Assembly (NCBI RefSeq): GCF_012927455.1
Contig: NZ_JABBPE010000008.1
Location: 434,001-498,000 of the forward strand
Length of the DNA: 64,000 nucleotides
Direction of reading: 5' to 3'
DNA from: Polaromonas sp.
GTDB taxonomy: Bacteria; Pseudomonadota; Gammaproteobacteria; Burkholderiales; Burkholderiaceae_C
In this document: in pieces, positions 53,007 to 62,568 of the stretch
How the letters are laid out: every line of letters starts with the position of its first letter
Numbering within the stretch: the stretch's first letter is position 1
Position numbers and translations under genes: made by a program
The notes under the pieces: model-generated
Told to the model about the DNA's origin: nothing
The model's database searches: none
What the model saw: only the letters and a program-made list of their open reading frames with translations

Positions 53007-54275
53007 TCAACGGGAAAAATGTTTCAAATTCTTATATAAGAAAAGTAGATACAAACAATAGTTCGCTGTATAGGCGAAGTTTGCACCATGGACGCCATAT
53101 TTCGCCACGAAAACATATGCTAGCAAAACAAACATTATGGAGAAAGCTATTTCGCTCCCCATAAACCATTTTGTCGCACCACGAGATAACATTGGATATG
53201 CATAGAGCCAGGACATAATCTTTACCACATCGCCCACCAACTGAATCGCAAACAATTCCCGCGCCGGACGAAACGCCTCCGTAAATATCAAGCTAATAGC
53301 CACATCGCGCAGTAGATAGACCGCGATTGCCAATAGCAACACAATCGGCATCACTATCTTTGCGGTTGTTTTAATTTCCTTCAGAATCGCGCCTGCTCCC
53401 TCCAACGAAGCCAGCTTGGGCAGGAAGTAGGTGCTTAATGCCATGGTGATCACACCAAGGTACACCTCGGATATTTTCCATACCGCTTGCCAGTGGCCAG
53501 CCTGCTCCCAACCGACCTGCGCGATCAGAATATTTCGCACCATCAGCAACGACACCGGCACGGTCAGCGCGGTGGTCACAGCCATTGCGACGTAGCCACC
53601 GATGCCTTTCAGATGTGCACTGTCAGTTGCACCCCACCAATACTTTAGACGGAACCACGGCTGTTGGACTGATCCGACCAGCATTACCAGGCCGGAGATA
53701 CTTGAGAACAAAACCGCGGCGATCATTGCGCCTTTGAGGTTTTCTTCCATCACCAGCACCACCATTACGATGGTGGCAATAATCACCGACACCATTCCTA
53801 GCCCAATAAAGCGGCGGTACTGATGCTGACCGTTAATCACCGATGCGATCAGAGTATTGGCTGCGGACAAGGGCAACGCCAGCGCCGTCATCACGACTAA
53901 CCAGAAATAATTCACGTCACCAAATACCCAGTGAGCCAAAGGTTTGGCAAAAATACACGCAACAGGAATGACTACAGCCAACAGCACCACGATCCATTTC
54001 AGAGCAGCCTTCCACCATGGGGCGCAACCATCTAATCCCGCAGCCTGGTATTCGGCGGTGTAACGCACCACGCCAGTCCCCGCCGGCGCAGCAGTGATGC
54101 CACTGAGCGCACTAACCAGACTTTGAACTTGCCCAAGCATGGCAATACCACTCGGCCCGGTATAAATGGCTACCACCTTGGCGATGACAAATCCGCTAGC
54201 CATCCGCAACAAGGTGAGCAAGCCGCTAAATAGCGTGACAGTTAATAGTTTCCTCACGCTAATTAATTCATGCAA
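53007..54275 (-). CDS. wzx: Polysaccharide repeat-unit flippase (Wzx/WzxE-like)
   Basis: MOP-superfamily flippase of 422 residues with about twelve helices. [20 protein letters not shown] and [20 protein letters not shown] at the N-terminus and [20 protein letters not shown] near 340 match WzxE and flippases of loci making 4- or 3-acetamido-6-deoxyhexoses. It would move the lipid-linked repeat unit to the periplasm for Wzy. The start is probably TTG at 54275, overlapping the aminotransferase end by eight bases; a GTG at 54257 is an alternative. Confidence 0.85.
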   Translation of the reverse strand: MHELISVRKLLTVTLFSGLLTLLRMASGFVIAKVVAIYTGPSGIAMLGQVQSLVSALSGITAAPAGTGVVRYTAEYQAAGLDGCAPWWKAALKWIVVLLAVVIPVACIFAKPLAHWVFGDVNYFWLVVMTALALPLSAANTLIASVINGQHQYRRFIGLGMVSVIIATIVMVVLVMEENLKGAMIAAVLFSSISGLVMLVGSVQQPWFRLKYWWGATDSAHLKGIGGYVAMAVTTALTVPVSLLMVRNILIAQVGWEQAGHWQAVWKISEVYLGVITMALSTYFLPKLASLEGAGAILKEIKTTAKIVMPIVLLLAIAVYLLRDVAISLIFTEAFRPARELFAIQLVGDVVKIMSWLYAYPMLSRGATKWFMGSEIAFSIMFVLLAYVFVAKYGVHGANFAYTANYCLYLLFLYKNLKHFSR

Positions 54276-55368
54276 GATTAGCTTTTACCGCTTCTATTAC
54301 TTGTTCGACGTCACTCGCCGGCATCGCCGGCCCAATTGGGAGGCTTAATACCTGAGCCGCCATGTGCTCGGCCAGCGGAAAGGCACCCTCCTCCCATCCG
54401 GCCTGTCCATAGGCCTGTTGGCGATGCGGCGGAATGGGGTAATGAATCAGCGAACCCACACCGGCATCGGTAAGCGCCTGTTGCAGTGCGTCGCGCTGCG
54501 GGTGTTGCACCACATATAAGTGCCACACCGGCTCGACCCAGTCGGGAACATGCGGCAGCGTCAGGCCGCCGCCGGCCAAACCTGTTTGGTAAAGCTGGGC
54601 GATGATGCTGCGACGGGCGTTCCATTCATCCAGGTGCGCCAATTTGACGCGCAAGATGGCGGCCTGCAGTGGGTCCAGCCGGCTGTTATAACCCTGCACT
54701 TCGTTGACGTATTTCACGCGTGAGCCGTAGTTGCGCAACACGCGGATGCGGTCGGCCAGTTGCGCATCGTTGGTGGTCACTGCGCCGCCGTCGCCCATGG
54801 CGCCCAGGTTCTTGCCGGGGTAAAAGCTCCAGGCCACGGCGTCCCCATGCGTCCCAATACGCTGACCTTTATAGCGTGCGCCGTGAGCTTGCGCTCCGTC
54901 TTCAAGCACACGTATTCCATGTTTGCGCGCAATGGCCAAAATTAAATCCATGTCGGCTGGCTGTCCGTAGAGGTGCACCGGCAGGATGACTTTGGTGCGG
55001 GGGGTGATGGCCGCTTCAATCAGCGCCGGGTCAATGTTGAAGGTGCGCGCATCGGGCTCTACCGGTACCGGCGTGGCGCCGCACTGACTCACTGCCAGCC
55101 AGGTAGCAATGTAGGTGTTGCTGGGCACGATGACTTCGTCGCCCGGCCGCACGTCCATGGCGCGCAGGGCCAGGTGCAGAGCGTCCAGACCGTTGGCTAC
55201 GCCTATGGCCTGGGTTGCGCAGCAGTAGCTGGCAAATTCTTCTTCGAATGCCTCTACCTCGGGCCCCCCAATGTAGTAACCCGAGGCCAGTGTTCGGGCA
55301 ACGGCTGCGTCAATTTCAGTTTGCAGTTCGAGGTAGGCCGCGCCCAAGTCTAAAAATGGAATGTTCAT
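54268..55368 (-). CDS. PLP-dependent sugar 3-aminotransferase (FdtB/QdtB-like, DegT family)
   Basis: DegT/DnrJ/EryC1/StrS aminotransferase of 366 residues: [53 protein letters not shown] (PLP ring), and [20 protein letters not shown] with the PLP-binding Lys. It resembles FdtB, which aminates C3 of dTDP-3-keto-6-deoxyhexose to dTDP-Fuc3N or Qui3N. The ATGA overlap with the FdtA-like gene upstream supports a shared pathway and the start at 55368 rather than the longer frame. Confidence 0.9.
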   Translation of the reverse strand: MNIPFLDLGAAYLELQTEIDAAVARTLASGYYIGGPEVEAFEEEFASYCCATQAIGVANGLDALHLALRAMDVRPGDEVIVPSNTYIATWLAVSQCGATPVPVEPDARTFNIDPALIEAAITPRTKVILPVHLYGQPADMDLILAIARKHGIRVLEDGAQAHGARYKGQRIGTHGDAVAWSFYPGKNLGAMGDGGAVTTNDAQLADRIRVLRNYGSRVKYVNEVQGYNSRLDPLQAAILRVKLAHLDEWNARRSIIAQLYQTGLAGGGLTLPHVPDWVEPVWHLYVVQHPQRDALQQALTDAGVGSLIHYPIPPHRQQAYGQAGWEEGAFPLAEHMAAQVLSLPIGPAMPASDVEQVIEAVKANLA

Positions 55369-55775
55369 GCTTGCCACCGATTTCTCATAAATTCTGCGTA
55401 GTCGCGGTAATAGTCTGCTTCGTCGTATTTGTTGGAGGCCAGCACCATGCAGACGGAGCCTGAGGAAAAGTTGTCCAGCTCGCGCCAGATCATGGGGCAT
55501 ACATACAGGCCGTTGTAGGAGCGGCTGAGGTGCACGCGTTTTTTATTTTTTCCGTCATCAAGCACCACGTCAAAACTGCCCGACATGGCAATGATGAGTT
55601 GGTGCAAGCCCTTGTGTGCATGACCGCCACGCTCGGCGCCGCCCGGCACGTCGTAAAGGTAATAAACGCGCTGTATGTCAAAGGGAATCTGGTTACCCCC
55701 TTCGATAAAGCTCAGGTTGCCGCGGGGGTCCGTAATTTTTGGAAGTTCAATTATTTTGCAGAGATCAATATTCAT
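55365..55775 (-). CDS. dTDP-4-keto-6-deoxyhexose 3,4-ketoisomerase (FdtA/QdtA-like)
   Basis: Cupin protein of 136 residues that would convert dTDP-4-keto-6-deoxyglucose to the 3-keto sugar. FdtA/WxcM C-terminal features: [40 protein letters not shown], which holds the active-site His residues, and [20 protein letters not shown], followed by [11 protein letters not shown]. Whether the product has the galacto (Fuc3N) or gluco (Qui3N) form cannot be told by eye. The substrate needs RmlA, present at 60457, and RmlB, not in the window. Confidence 0.9.
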   Translation of the reverse strand: MNIDLCKIIELPKITDPRGNLSFIEGGNQIPFDIQRVYYLYDVPGGAERGGHAHKGLHQLIIAMSGSFDVVLDDGKNKKRVHLSRSYNGLYVCPMIWRELDNFSSGSVCMVLASNKYDEADYYRDYAEFMRNRWQA

Positions 55776-55819
55776 TTCAGTAACTTTTCTTGTGTATTAA
55801 TTTATTTCCGAAAAAAATT

Positions 55820-56572
55820 TCAAGAAAACTCTTTAATCCACGCAGCAACAAGCTCTTCAGGATACCCACGATGGAAATGCTTACGCCACGGATAGGCGCT
55901 CAAATTTGAACCATCTTTCAGTTTAATTTTACTGGTATCGCAAATAAACTTAGCTGGCGCACCACCTACTACCGTGTCAGCAGCTACATCACGCGAAACC
56001 GAACTATGCGCGCCAACCAAGGCCCCTTTGCCCACAGTCACGCCGGGCAAGATGATCGACATGGTTGCAATCGCGACAAAATCTTCGATAGTGACACCCA
56101 ACATCACTTCACTTGGTGGATGAGGGTCATTTGTAAGTACCACATAGGGAAATATCCAGACATAGTTACCAATGCATGAGTGTTGGCCAATGTGAACATT
56201 GCTATGAAAACGCACATAGTCACCAATTTCACAGTGGCCCTGAATATCGCAGAGCGTGCCAATTTGAAGGTTTTTTCCGGCCTTGGTTTTCTCGCGTACT
56301 GTTACGCGGTGCCCGGTAACAAGACCATCGCCGAAATGCGAACCTTGATAGAAAACGCTATGCGAACGAATGACTGAATCACGCCCGATGATTAGCGGTT
56401 GACCATCTGCCAGTGAAGTTGGGTAGCCCAACTCACAATAACCGTCAATGCGCGTGCCACTACCCACGTGCACGTTCTCGTGTATGACAGTGAACGGCCC
56501 AACAGTTACATTTCCACCTAACTTAGCTTGAGGTGAAACAAGAGCGCTTGGATGAATAAGAGGTTTTGTCAT
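55820..56572 (-). CDS. Left-handed beta-helix acyltransferase (FdtC/WxcM-N-terminal-like)
   Basis: Hexapeptide-repeat transferase of 250 residues. Repeats such as LGGNVTVGPFTVIHENVHVG, IGDYVRFHSNVHIGQHSCIG and VGKGALVGAHSSVSRDVAAD wind the left-handed beta helix, and the C-terminal WRKHFHRGYPEEL extension follows. In this context it is the likely N-acetyltransferase acting on the 3-amino sugar made by the FdtA/FdtB-like enzymes (giving Fuc3NAc or Qui3NAc). It is 45 bases upstream of the FdtA-like gene. Alternative: an LpxA-type acyltransferase unrelated to this sugar. Confidence 0.82.
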   Translation of the reverse strand: MTKPLIHPSALVSPQAKLGGNVTVGPFTVIHENVHVGSGTRIDGYCELGYPTSLADGQPLIIGRDSVIRSHSVFYQGSHFGDGLVTGHRVTVREKTKAGKNLQIGTLCDIQGHCEIGDYVRFHSNVHIGQHSCIGNYVWIFPYVVLTNDPHPPSEVMLGVTIEDFVAIATMSIILPGVTVGKGALVGAHSSVSRDVAADTVVGGAPAKFICDTSKIKLKDGSNLSAYPWRKHFHRGYPEELVAAWIKEFS

Positions 56573-56665
56573 TGAATGAGCTTGAGTTGGGTTGTATTGA
56601 TAAGCCTGCTTGGGACGATAAAAAGTTGCGTTGGTTTGGCCGCGAATGGCTGCTAAGTATGTTTA

Positions 56666-58633
56666 TCAAGGTCGTGATAATTGCGCCAATTGGCCCAAAT
56701 TGGTAGGCTGGAGCTGCTCCCACAAAAAACTTTTAACCACGAAGTCCGACCCGGCCGGAGTGAGGTGTCCATAGTCGATAACAAGTAAATTGAATTCATC
56801 GTTGGAAGGTACTCTCGCACGGCATTCGTTCGCCCGGCACAACTTGTCAATGAGGGAAACGTAGCGGACGTTGCTGTTCGCATAAGTCGCCCGCAATTTA
56901 GCGTTTGTCTCGATGATCTTGGCATCCAGACCTTCGGAAATGTAATCGCGCTGAACCTTCAAACCCTTTGCAACGATGACCGGCAACGAAGGTCGCCATT
57001 GCGGTACGGGTCCAACGAGTACTAGTTCACCTTGGTTTGCCTCAACGAATTGTGCAACCTTAAACCAATCCGTCAGATCATGTTCTTCGCCTTGCGCGAC
57101 GAACACCCGCGCTGGCTTGTTCTTCTTGATGAAATCTATCGCGAACTGGTTGCTAACTTGACATGCAGCTTTATTCGCGCCGTTCTCGGGATCATGTTGG
57201 AGCTTTGGTTTGCACCCGCTTGTGGCGATAAGGGCTAGTTGGGCCATAGGCGAGATGTTTTTCCGGAAGCCAAATGAGAGTGCTTGTGCATGCGAGTCAC
57301 CCCATAGGAGGTATGCGGGACGACTACCACTAACGGCCGTACAGGCCTTATCAACCACGCCCTTGTTGGCGCCAGTAGGCCAGTCATAGAAATCGCACCG
57401 CTCTTGATAGTAATCAGACATGCCAAACTTGTGCAGCTTGTTGTAGCGATCAAGGAAAACCCTAGTCTCGTCTCTGTTCACCGGCCGCTGGGGTAAGCCG
57501 TCAAAGAACAATATGGGCGTGGCAAATACTCCGACAAAAAAGAAGATACTGACGAGTTGCGAGGTCGAACCCCTGTTGCTGACGCGTATAGGCGTTTCGA
57601 TTGTCTTGTAAGTAAGCCATGCCAAAACGATTGAGAGAAGAACCAAGCCAACACGCACCGTGCTTGAAGTGTGTTCCCCACTGTTTAGGATCAGTGCCAA
57701 TGACAACATTGGCCAATGCCACAAATACAGCGGGTAGCTGATTTTCCCAAACCAGACCGCTAACTTGTTAGATAGCACGATGCGATTTACCCACGCTGCC
57801 GGCCCTGCCGAGATAAGCAATGCTGCCCCCAAAGTTGGTAAGAGTGCCCACCAGCCTGGGAAAGCTCGAGCTTTATTGATAAACACCAAACCAACGACGA
57901 TCAGCGCCATTCCAACGATGGACTGGACGTTACGGTGCTTTGAAATCGAAATAGGCTTGAACAAAACAGCATAAGCTAACAATCCGCCAATCATTAGCTC
58001 CCAAAAACGCGAAAGCGGGGAATAGAACGCAGCCTCTGCATGCTCTGGAAAACTCAGCAGGTTGACCCCGAAGGACACCAAGGCGACAGCTGCCGCAATG
58101 GCTAACAAGTTCCACTTGCGCTTCCAGGCCAATCCCAGCAATAGCGGCCAGATGATATAAAACTGCTCCTCTATTGCAAGGCTCCACAGGTGTAGCAGCG
58201 GCTTTGCCTCTGCAGAGGAATTGAAGTAGCCAGACTCACCCCATAGTATTAAGTTGGACACGAAACCTATACCGCCGAGAGTGTGCTTGCCAACCTGCTC
58301 GTATTCGCTGGCCAGTAAGCCGAACCAGCCTACGCCGAGACAGGCCAGAAGCACGACCACCAGGGCGGGAAATATCCGCCGAACCCGTCGCCGATAAAAC
58401 TCCAAATAGCTGAAAGAGTCGTTTTGAAGGTTGCCAAATATGATCGTTGAAATCAGAAAGCCAGAGATGACAAAAAAGATGTCGACGCCTATGAAGCCGC
58501 CCACGATCAGCCCCGGGAATGCATGAAAACCCACAACCGAGAGCACGGCGACGGCACGCAGTCCGTCGATGTCAGCGCGGTATTTTGGATGGGTCAGAGC
58601 TTCGGGTGGTGGCGCAGTAGCAAAAAAATTCAT
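56666..58633 (-). CDS. AT3-SGNH O-acyltransferase (OafA-like)
   Basis: Fusion protein of 655 residues that O-acetylates polysaccharide. The acyltransferase-3 membrane domain (about 20-370, ten to eleven helices) starts YRADIDGLRAVAVLSVVGFH, containing the Arg and His motifs, and has FFVISGFLIST and RRVRRIFPALVVV. The periplasmic SGNH domain (about 400-655) has YLLWGDSHAQALSFG (Ser block) and VIDYGHLTPAGSDFVVKSFL (Asp-x2-His-like block). The start is taken at the ATG at 58633; a TTG at 58648 is possible. It modifies the repeat unit or finished chain and is probably the serotype-determining acetylase of the locus. Confidence 0.9.
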   Translation of the reverse strand: MNFFATAPPPEALTHPKYRADIDGLRAVAVLSVVGFHAFPGLIVGGFIGVDIFFVISGFLISTIIFGNLQNDSFSYLEFYRRRVRRIFPALVVVLLACLGVGWFGLLASEYEQVGKHTLGGIGFVSNLILWGESGYFNSSAEAKPLLHLWSLAIEEQFYIIWPLLLGLAWKRKWNLLAIAAAVALVSFGVNLLSFPEHAEAAFYSPLSRFWELMIGGLLAYAVLFKPISISKHRNVQSIVGMALIVVGLVFINKARAFPGWWALLPTLGAALLISAGPAAWVNRIVLSNKLAVWFGKISYPLYLWHWPMLSLALILNSGEHTSSTVRVGLVLLSIVLAWLTYKTIETPIRVSNRGSTSQLVSIFFFVGVFATPILFFDGLPQRPVNRDETRVFLDRYNKLHKFGMSDYYQERCDFYDWPTGANKGVVDKACTAVSGSRPAYLLWGDSHAQALSFGFRKNISPMAQLALIATSGCKPKLQHDPENGANKAACQVSNQFAIDFIKKNKPARVFVAQGEEHDLTDWFKVAQFVEANQGELVLVGPVPQWRPSLPVIVAKGLKVQRDYISEGLDAKIIETNAKLRATYANSNVRYVSLIDKLCRANECRARVPSNDEFNLLVIDYGHLTPAGSDFVVKSFLWEQLQPTNLGQLAQLSRP

Positions 58634-58744
58634 ATTAAATAAAAGCAACTAAAGAACGTCTCGTATAAAACTTGGTAGTTTCGTGATCTGGCGCGGCTGC
58701 GCGTGCTATCGGCCTACGCTTTGCCAACCCGACCTACTTGCTCT

Positions 58745-58796
58745 TGTTTTTATAGCAAAGTTTGCCCGTGGAACATGGGCTTGAGGCTGATTTGAC
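58745..58796 (+). repeat. Dispersed AATAGCT-type repeat, copy 6 (diverged)
   Basis: TTTTTATAGCAAAGTTTGCC, CGTGGAACATGGGCTTGAGG, CTGATTTGAC keeps the T-rich lead, TAGC, the GCCCGT block and the GGGCT block at the spacing of the better copies. It lies between rmlC and the acyltransferase gene. Confidence 0.6.
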
Positions 58797-58856
58797 AATT
58801 ACTTTCCTCGCTAGCTGACCCGGTAGTTCATGGGCTGCAAGGCAGGTCACCCGCCC

Positions 58857-59417
58857 TCAAAACGTCTCGGCTTCGCGCAGCGCCAGCCCCAGCTGGTCTT
58901 TGGCAGACAGACTGGGCTGCGTCATCACAGGCCAATCGATGCCAATTTCCAGGTCATTCCACGCAATGCAGCGCTCATGCTCTGGCGCGTAGTAATCGGT
59001 GGTTTTATACAGAAACTCTGCTGAATCACTGGTCACCAGAAAGCCATGCGCAAAGCCTGCAGGTATCCAGAGCTGCTTGTGGTTGTCTTCGCTCAACTCC
59101 ATGCCCACCCATTTGCCAAACGTGAGTGAGCTTTTCCGGATATCCACCGCCACATCAAACACCGCCCCGCGCACCACGCGCACCAGCTTGCCCTGCGGCT
59201 GCTCGATTTGATAATGCAGGCCACGCAGCACGCCCTTGGCGCTGCGGCTGTGGTTGTCTTGCACAAAATTGACATCAAGGCCGGTGGCCTCGTTGAAGGC
59301 TTTCTGATTGAAGCTTTCAAAGAAGAAACCACGGGCGTCGCCGAACACCTTGGGCTCGATGACGAGGACGTCTGGGATGGTGGTGGGGGTGATTTTCATT
59401 TGAGTTTTGTCGCTCAT
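58857..59417 (-). CDS. rmlC: dTDP-4-dehydrorhamnose 3,5-epimerase
   Basis: Cupin-fold epimerase of 186 residues in dTDP-L-rhamnose synthesis. Signatures: VFGDARGFFFESFNQKAFNE, FVQDNHSRSAKGVLRGLHYQ with the catalytic-base His region, VRVVRGAVFDVAVDIRKSS, and LWIPAGFAHGFLV. The ATG at 59417 overlaps the DUF1016 stop as ATGA, and a later ATG (59399) starts MKITPTTIPDV. The rmlA gene is the next gene but one upstream, while rmlB and rmlD are absent here. Confidence 0.93.
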   Translation of the reverse strand: MSDKTQMKITPTTIPDVLVIEPKVFGDARGFFFESFNQKAFNEATGLDVNFVQDNHSRSAKGVLRGLHYQIEQPQGKLVRVVRGAVFDVAVDIRKSSLTFGKWVGMELSEDNHKQLWIPAGFAHGFLVTSDSAEFLYKTTDYYAPEHERCIAWNDLEIGIDWPVMTQPSLSAKDQLGLALREAETF

Positions 59418-60460
59418 TTTGCGGCCTTTCCTTGCTCTGCCAGCCACAGTTGTTCCTTTTCCAGCTCTGCCCTGAGTTCGTCTTCGGACGGCAAAACCAG
59501 TTTGTATTTACTGGCAAAAAGTTGTTCGTTTTCGTGCAGGACGGAATAGCGCACCACAGAGGTATCTTTGCCTGCGCAAAGGATGATGCCTACTGTGGGG
59601 TTGTCGTCCGGGGCGCGCTTGAGGTCATCAACCATGCGCACATACATGTCCATCTGGCCAATATCTTGATGGGTGAGTTCTCCGGCTTTTAGGTCAAAGA
59701 GGACGAAGCATTTGAGCAGGTAGTTGTAGAACACCAGGTCAATGTAGAAGTCTTTGGTTTCGGTGCTAATGCGCATTTGGCGGGCGACGAAGGCAAAGCC
59801 TTTGCCCAGCTCCAGCAAAAATCCTTGTAATTTATTGATTAGTGCTTGTTCCAGGTCAGCTTCCAACAGACGGCCGGTTTCAGGCAGCCCGAGAAATTCC
59901 AGTAGTACCGGGTCACGCACGAATTCACGCGGTGTCTTTTGCAAGGGGGCCATCTGCGCGGCGGCTTCTTGACGCACGGGGTCACGGTCGCGGCTGGCGA
60001 GCAGGCGCTCGTAATACAGCGTGCCGATTTGCCGGTCCAGTGCGCGGGTGCTCCAATTCTGGTCCGCAGCTTCGTTCATGTACCAGTGTCGGGCCTGTTC
60101 ACCGTCTACGCGCAGCAGGTTGCGGTAGTGGGTCCAACTCAATTCGTGACGCAGCGCGTCACGAATCGGAAACGCCAGGTAAAAAAGTCGCATGTAGCGC
60201 AAATTGGAGGCATCAAACCCCCGCCCGAACTCGCCGGTCAGCGATTCCGCTAATCTGGGGATCAGGCGAATACCATACGCTGCCCGGTCTGCGCCTAGCT
60301 GCTCGAATTCCACAATATGCTGCCCAATTTCCCAGCAAGTACGCACCTGTATGGAATCAACGGCCCGGAGTGCCTGCCCACGCGCGGCTTCAATCAGCCC
60401 GCGCAACTGGCTGATCAGCGTGGGGAGGGATTCCTGGTCTTGAACGGTCAGCTTTTTCAA
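59414..60460 (-). CDS. DUF1016 (YhcG-type) PDDEXK nuclease-domain protein
   Basis: Protein of 348 residues of the DUF1016/YhcG family. The N-terminal DUF1016_N domain (about 10-165) has [33 protein letters not shown] and the [20 protein letters not shown] block. The C-terminal nuclease-like domain (about 180-340) has [20 protein letters not shown], with Asp241 and the Asp256-x-Lys258 pair as a probable PD-(D/E)xK site. Family members are linked to mobile or defence-associated DNA, but their job is poorly known. The start codon is TTG at 60460, overlapping the rmlA stop as TTGA, and the end overlaps rmlC as ATGA. Confidence 0.88.
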   Translation of the reverse strand: MKKLTVQDQESLPTLISQLRGLIEAARGQALRAVDSIQVRTCWEIGQHIVEFEQLGADRAAYGIRLIPRLAESLTGEFGRGFDASNLRYMRLFYLAFPIRDALRHELSWTHYRNLLRVDGEQARHWYMNEAADQNWSTRALDRQIGTLYYERLLASRDRDPVRQEAAAQMAPLQKTPREFVRDPVLLEFLGLPETGRLLEADLEQALINKLQGFLLELGKGFAFVARQMRISTETKDFYIDLVFYNYLLKCFVLFDLKAGELTHQDIGQMDMYVRMVDDLKRAPDDNPTVGIILCAGKDTSVVRYSVLHENEQLFASKYKLVLPSEDELRAELEKEQLWLAEQGKAAK

Positions 60461-61377
60461 AGCTGCACCCCTTCAATTAACAAGCGCAGCAAATACTGGC
60501 CATAGCCGTTCTTGGACAGCGGCTGGGCCAGCTTTTCAAGCTGCTCGGAGGTGATGAAGCCGTTGCGCCAGGCGATCTCTTCGGGGCAGGCAATCTTCAG
60601 GCCCTGGCGGCGCTCTAGCGTGGCAATGAACTGGCCGGCTTCCAGCAGGCTGTCATGGGTGCCGGTGTCGAGCCAGGCGTAGCCGCGCTGCATGATCTGC
60701 ACATTGAGCTGCCCCTTGTCGAGGTAGGCCTGGTTGACGGCGGTGATTTCAAGCTCGCCACGGGCGCTGGGTTTGACGGCCTTGGCGATGTCGACGACCT
60801 GGTTGTCGTAGAAGTACAAGCCCGTGACGGCGTAGTTACTCTTGGGCGTGAGCGGCTTTTCTTCGATGCTGCTGGCCTTGCCGGCCTTGTCGAAGGCGAC
60901 GACGCCGTAGCGCTCGGGGTCTTGCACATGGTAAGCAAATACCGTGGCACCGCTGACTTGGCTGTCAGCGCTTGAAAGCAGATTCACGAAATCGTGGCCG
61001 TAGAACAGGTTGTCGCCCAGCACCAAAGCACTTGAGTGGTTGCCAATAAAGTCTTCGCCGATCAGAAAGGCCTGTGCCAAGCCGTCGGGGCTGGCTTGCA
61101 CGGCATATTGCAGATTCATGCCCCACTGGCTGCCGTCGCCCAGCAGTTGCGTGAAGCGCGGCGTGTCTTGCGGGGTGCTGATGATCAGGACGTCGCGAAT
61201 GCCGGCCAGCATCAAGGTGCTGAGCGGGTAGTAAATCATCGGTTTGTCGTACACCGGCAGCAACTGCTTGCTGATGGCCAGCGTGGCCGGGTGCAACCGG
61301 CTTCCGGAGCCACCGGCGAGGACGATGCCTTTCCTGGAAAGTGGGGAGTGGCTAGTTGCTAGTGGGGAAGAGGTCAT
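60457..61377 (-). CDS. rmlA: Glucose-1-phosphate thymidylyltransferase
   Basis: Nucleotidyltransferase of 306 residues making dTDP-glucose. [20 protein letters not shown] (nucleotide loop) and [20 protein letters not shown] begin the domain, then [29 protein letters not shown] with the metal Asp, VEEKP-like [20 protein letters not shown] and [21 protein letters not shown] Ser/Pro-rich leader of 14 residues ([13 protein letters not shown]) precedes the normal N-terminus. It feeds both the rhamnose branch and the 3-amino sugar branch, provided RmlB is encoded elsewhere. Confidence 0.94.
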   Translation of the reverse strand: MTSSPLATSHSPLSRKGIVLAGGSGSRLHPATLAISKQLLPVYDKPMIYYPLSTLMLAGIRDVLIISTPQDTPRFTQLLGDGSQWGMNLQYAVQASPDGLAQAFLIGEDFIGNHSSALVLGDNLFYGHDFVNLLSSADSQVSGATVFAYHVQDPERYGVVAFDKAGKASSIEEKPLTPKSNYAVTGLYFYDNQVVDIAKAVKPSARGELEITAVNQAYLDKGQLNVQIMQRGYAWLDTGTHDSLLEAGQFIATLERRQGLKIACPEEIAWRNGFITSEQLEKLAQPLSKNGYGQYLLRLLIEGVQL

Positions 61378-61388
61378 GAGAGGCTTAG

Positions 61389-61568
61389 TTATTTGTGCCG
61401 GCCGGTAAGGAGTTTGCCGCTACGGTCGACAAGTTCGAAGACAACATGGTCTTGGGGCGCGAAATTCAGCATGACGGCCAGTTGAAGCTGGGTTTCGAGT
61501 TCTGCCAGCAAGCCGCGCGCAATGCCAATGAAGTGCAAATATTCTTTTGCACCGTTTCCCGGCATCAT
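61389..61568 (-). pseudogene. Truncated four-helix-bundle (S23/IVP-type) protein
   Basis: A 59-codon frame reading MMPGNGAKEYLHFIGIARGL, LAELETQLQLAVMLNF and ending [14 protein letters not shown]. It matches the C-terminal half of the four-helix-bundle family first seen in 23S rRNA intervening sequences (consensus like GS.KEF.RFL.IARGSL.ELETQL). The first two helices are missing, and the frame begins inside the stop codon of the VapB-like gene (ATGA overlap). I read it as a 5'-truncated remnant left by recombination; it could still be translated by coupling. Confidence 0.65.
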
Positions 61569-61762
61569 GCAGAGGCATCCCGACGACGGGGGACAGGCTG
61601 CAACTGGGCTTGTGTCCCGTCCAGCCTGGCGAGACGGCGGGCGCTCTCGCGCTGCACCAGCGCCAGCAGCGCTTCCCGCACCAATTGGGTACGCTCGGTC
61701 AAGCCCGTCAGGAGTTGGGCTTGCGTCAGTAGTTCGTCGTCAAGATTGATGGTGGTGCGCAT
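61565..61762 (-). CDS. VapB-family antitoxin without toxin partner
   Basis: Small protein of 65 residues: MRTTINLDDELLTQAQLLTG and LTERTQLVREALLALVQRES, the ribbon-helix-helix of the VapB (DUF2191-like) family, ending in QLQPVPRRRDASA. In this family a VapC PIN toxin normally follows. Here the following sequence is instead the truncated four-helix-bundle frame, so the antitoxin is orphaned. It lies between rmlA and the MarR-type regulator, on the same strand. Confidence 0.8.
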   Translation of the reverse strand: MRTTINLDDELLTQAQLLTGLTERTQLVREALLALVQRESARRLARLDGTQAQLQPVPRRRDASA

Positions 61763-61773
61763 AGATGAGCCTT

Positions 61774-62139
61774 TTAGGCATCTTCTGCTTTGACTGGAGC
61801 CTGATTCACTTCAGATTTCAAAGCCTCGATTTCCAGCATCAGGCTTTCAAATTCGGCCACCTTGCGCGCCAGAAAGCGGACGGTGAGACCGGCTTTTTCA
61901 GCGATGCCGACGGGGGTGAGCAGGTAGGCGTAAGCCAGCTTGTTCGGGCTTTTTTGAAAGCTCTGCATCTTGATGAAGCCCTTGCCCAGCAAGGCCTTCA
62001 GGCAATAGTTGGTTTTACCCAGGCTCACACCCAACGCATCGGCCAGATCGCGCTGGCTTAAGTGCGGGTTGACCTCTAGAAGGCGCAGAACCTTGAGGTG
62101 GTTTTCTTCTTGGAGGGATGGAAATTCGGGGGCGTTCAT
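61774..62139 (-). CDS. MarR-family EPS-associated transcriptional regulator
   Basis: Winged-helix regulator of 121 residues: LQEENHLKVLRLLEVNPHLS, QRDLADALGVSLGKTNYCLK (recognition helix) and LLGKGFIKMQ form the DNA-binding domain, followed by YAYLLTPVGIAEKAGLTVRF and a coiled-coil tail (about 85-112). This is the short MarR-type protein repeatedly found at the head of exopolysaccharide/LPS loci, where it is thought to control them. It is upstream of rmlA and in the same direction, consistent with that role. Confidence 0.85.
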   Translation of the reverse strand: MNAPEFPSLQEENHLKVLRLLEVNPHLSQRDLADALGVSLGKTNYCLKALLGKGFIKMQSFQKSPNKLAYAYLLTPVGIAEKAGLTVRFLARKVAEFESLMLEIEALKSEVNQAPVKAEDA

Positions 62140-62568
62140 TGGGTGAACACGAATGTTAGCACGGCATGCTTACGGCTTTGCTCGACCTCCTCGTTTTACT
62201 CTTTCCGCATTGGGGGAAGTTTGGGATGGGAGCTTCAGCGGTAGTCATTCAAAGTCTGGAAGACAACATGCGAAGCCTGGGCCTGCGCTGAAATAAGTGG
62301 CATTGACCGAGCGAACTCTGCGCCCCCATCTCAGCCTTTCCCCAAAGGGTGAAGGAGGAATACCGGCGCCGGGGCACCGGTCAAGCGATGACCTAAGTAG
62401 TTACAAATTCATGATGAAATATGGCCTTAACGCAATATACACGGGCGATAGACGCTATAACTTTAGTAGCATAGACTGAAGCGATTACTTAAGGCGGGTT
62501 AAGGCAACCGGTCATGCAAGTGCTTTTGCTGCACTTGTAGGGAGTGAAGCTTGACACCATTGATTTGT
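62140..62568. other. Intergenic region, no gene recognised
   Basis: These 429 bases separate the MarR-type gene from the PIN toxin gene. They contain a stretch CAGCCTTTCCCCAAAGGGTG (near 62333-62352) and a small hairpin CAAGTGC/GCACTTG (62517-62537) downstream of the toxin gene. The only frames are short and unconvincing. The promoter for the polysaccharide locus may lie at the left end. Confidence 0.5.

Noticed and set aside
62297..62479. Plus-strand frame of 60 codons
   Set aside because: It begins in repeat-like sequence (LRPHLSLSPKGEG-type translation is common from intergenic repeats) and has no family resemblance.
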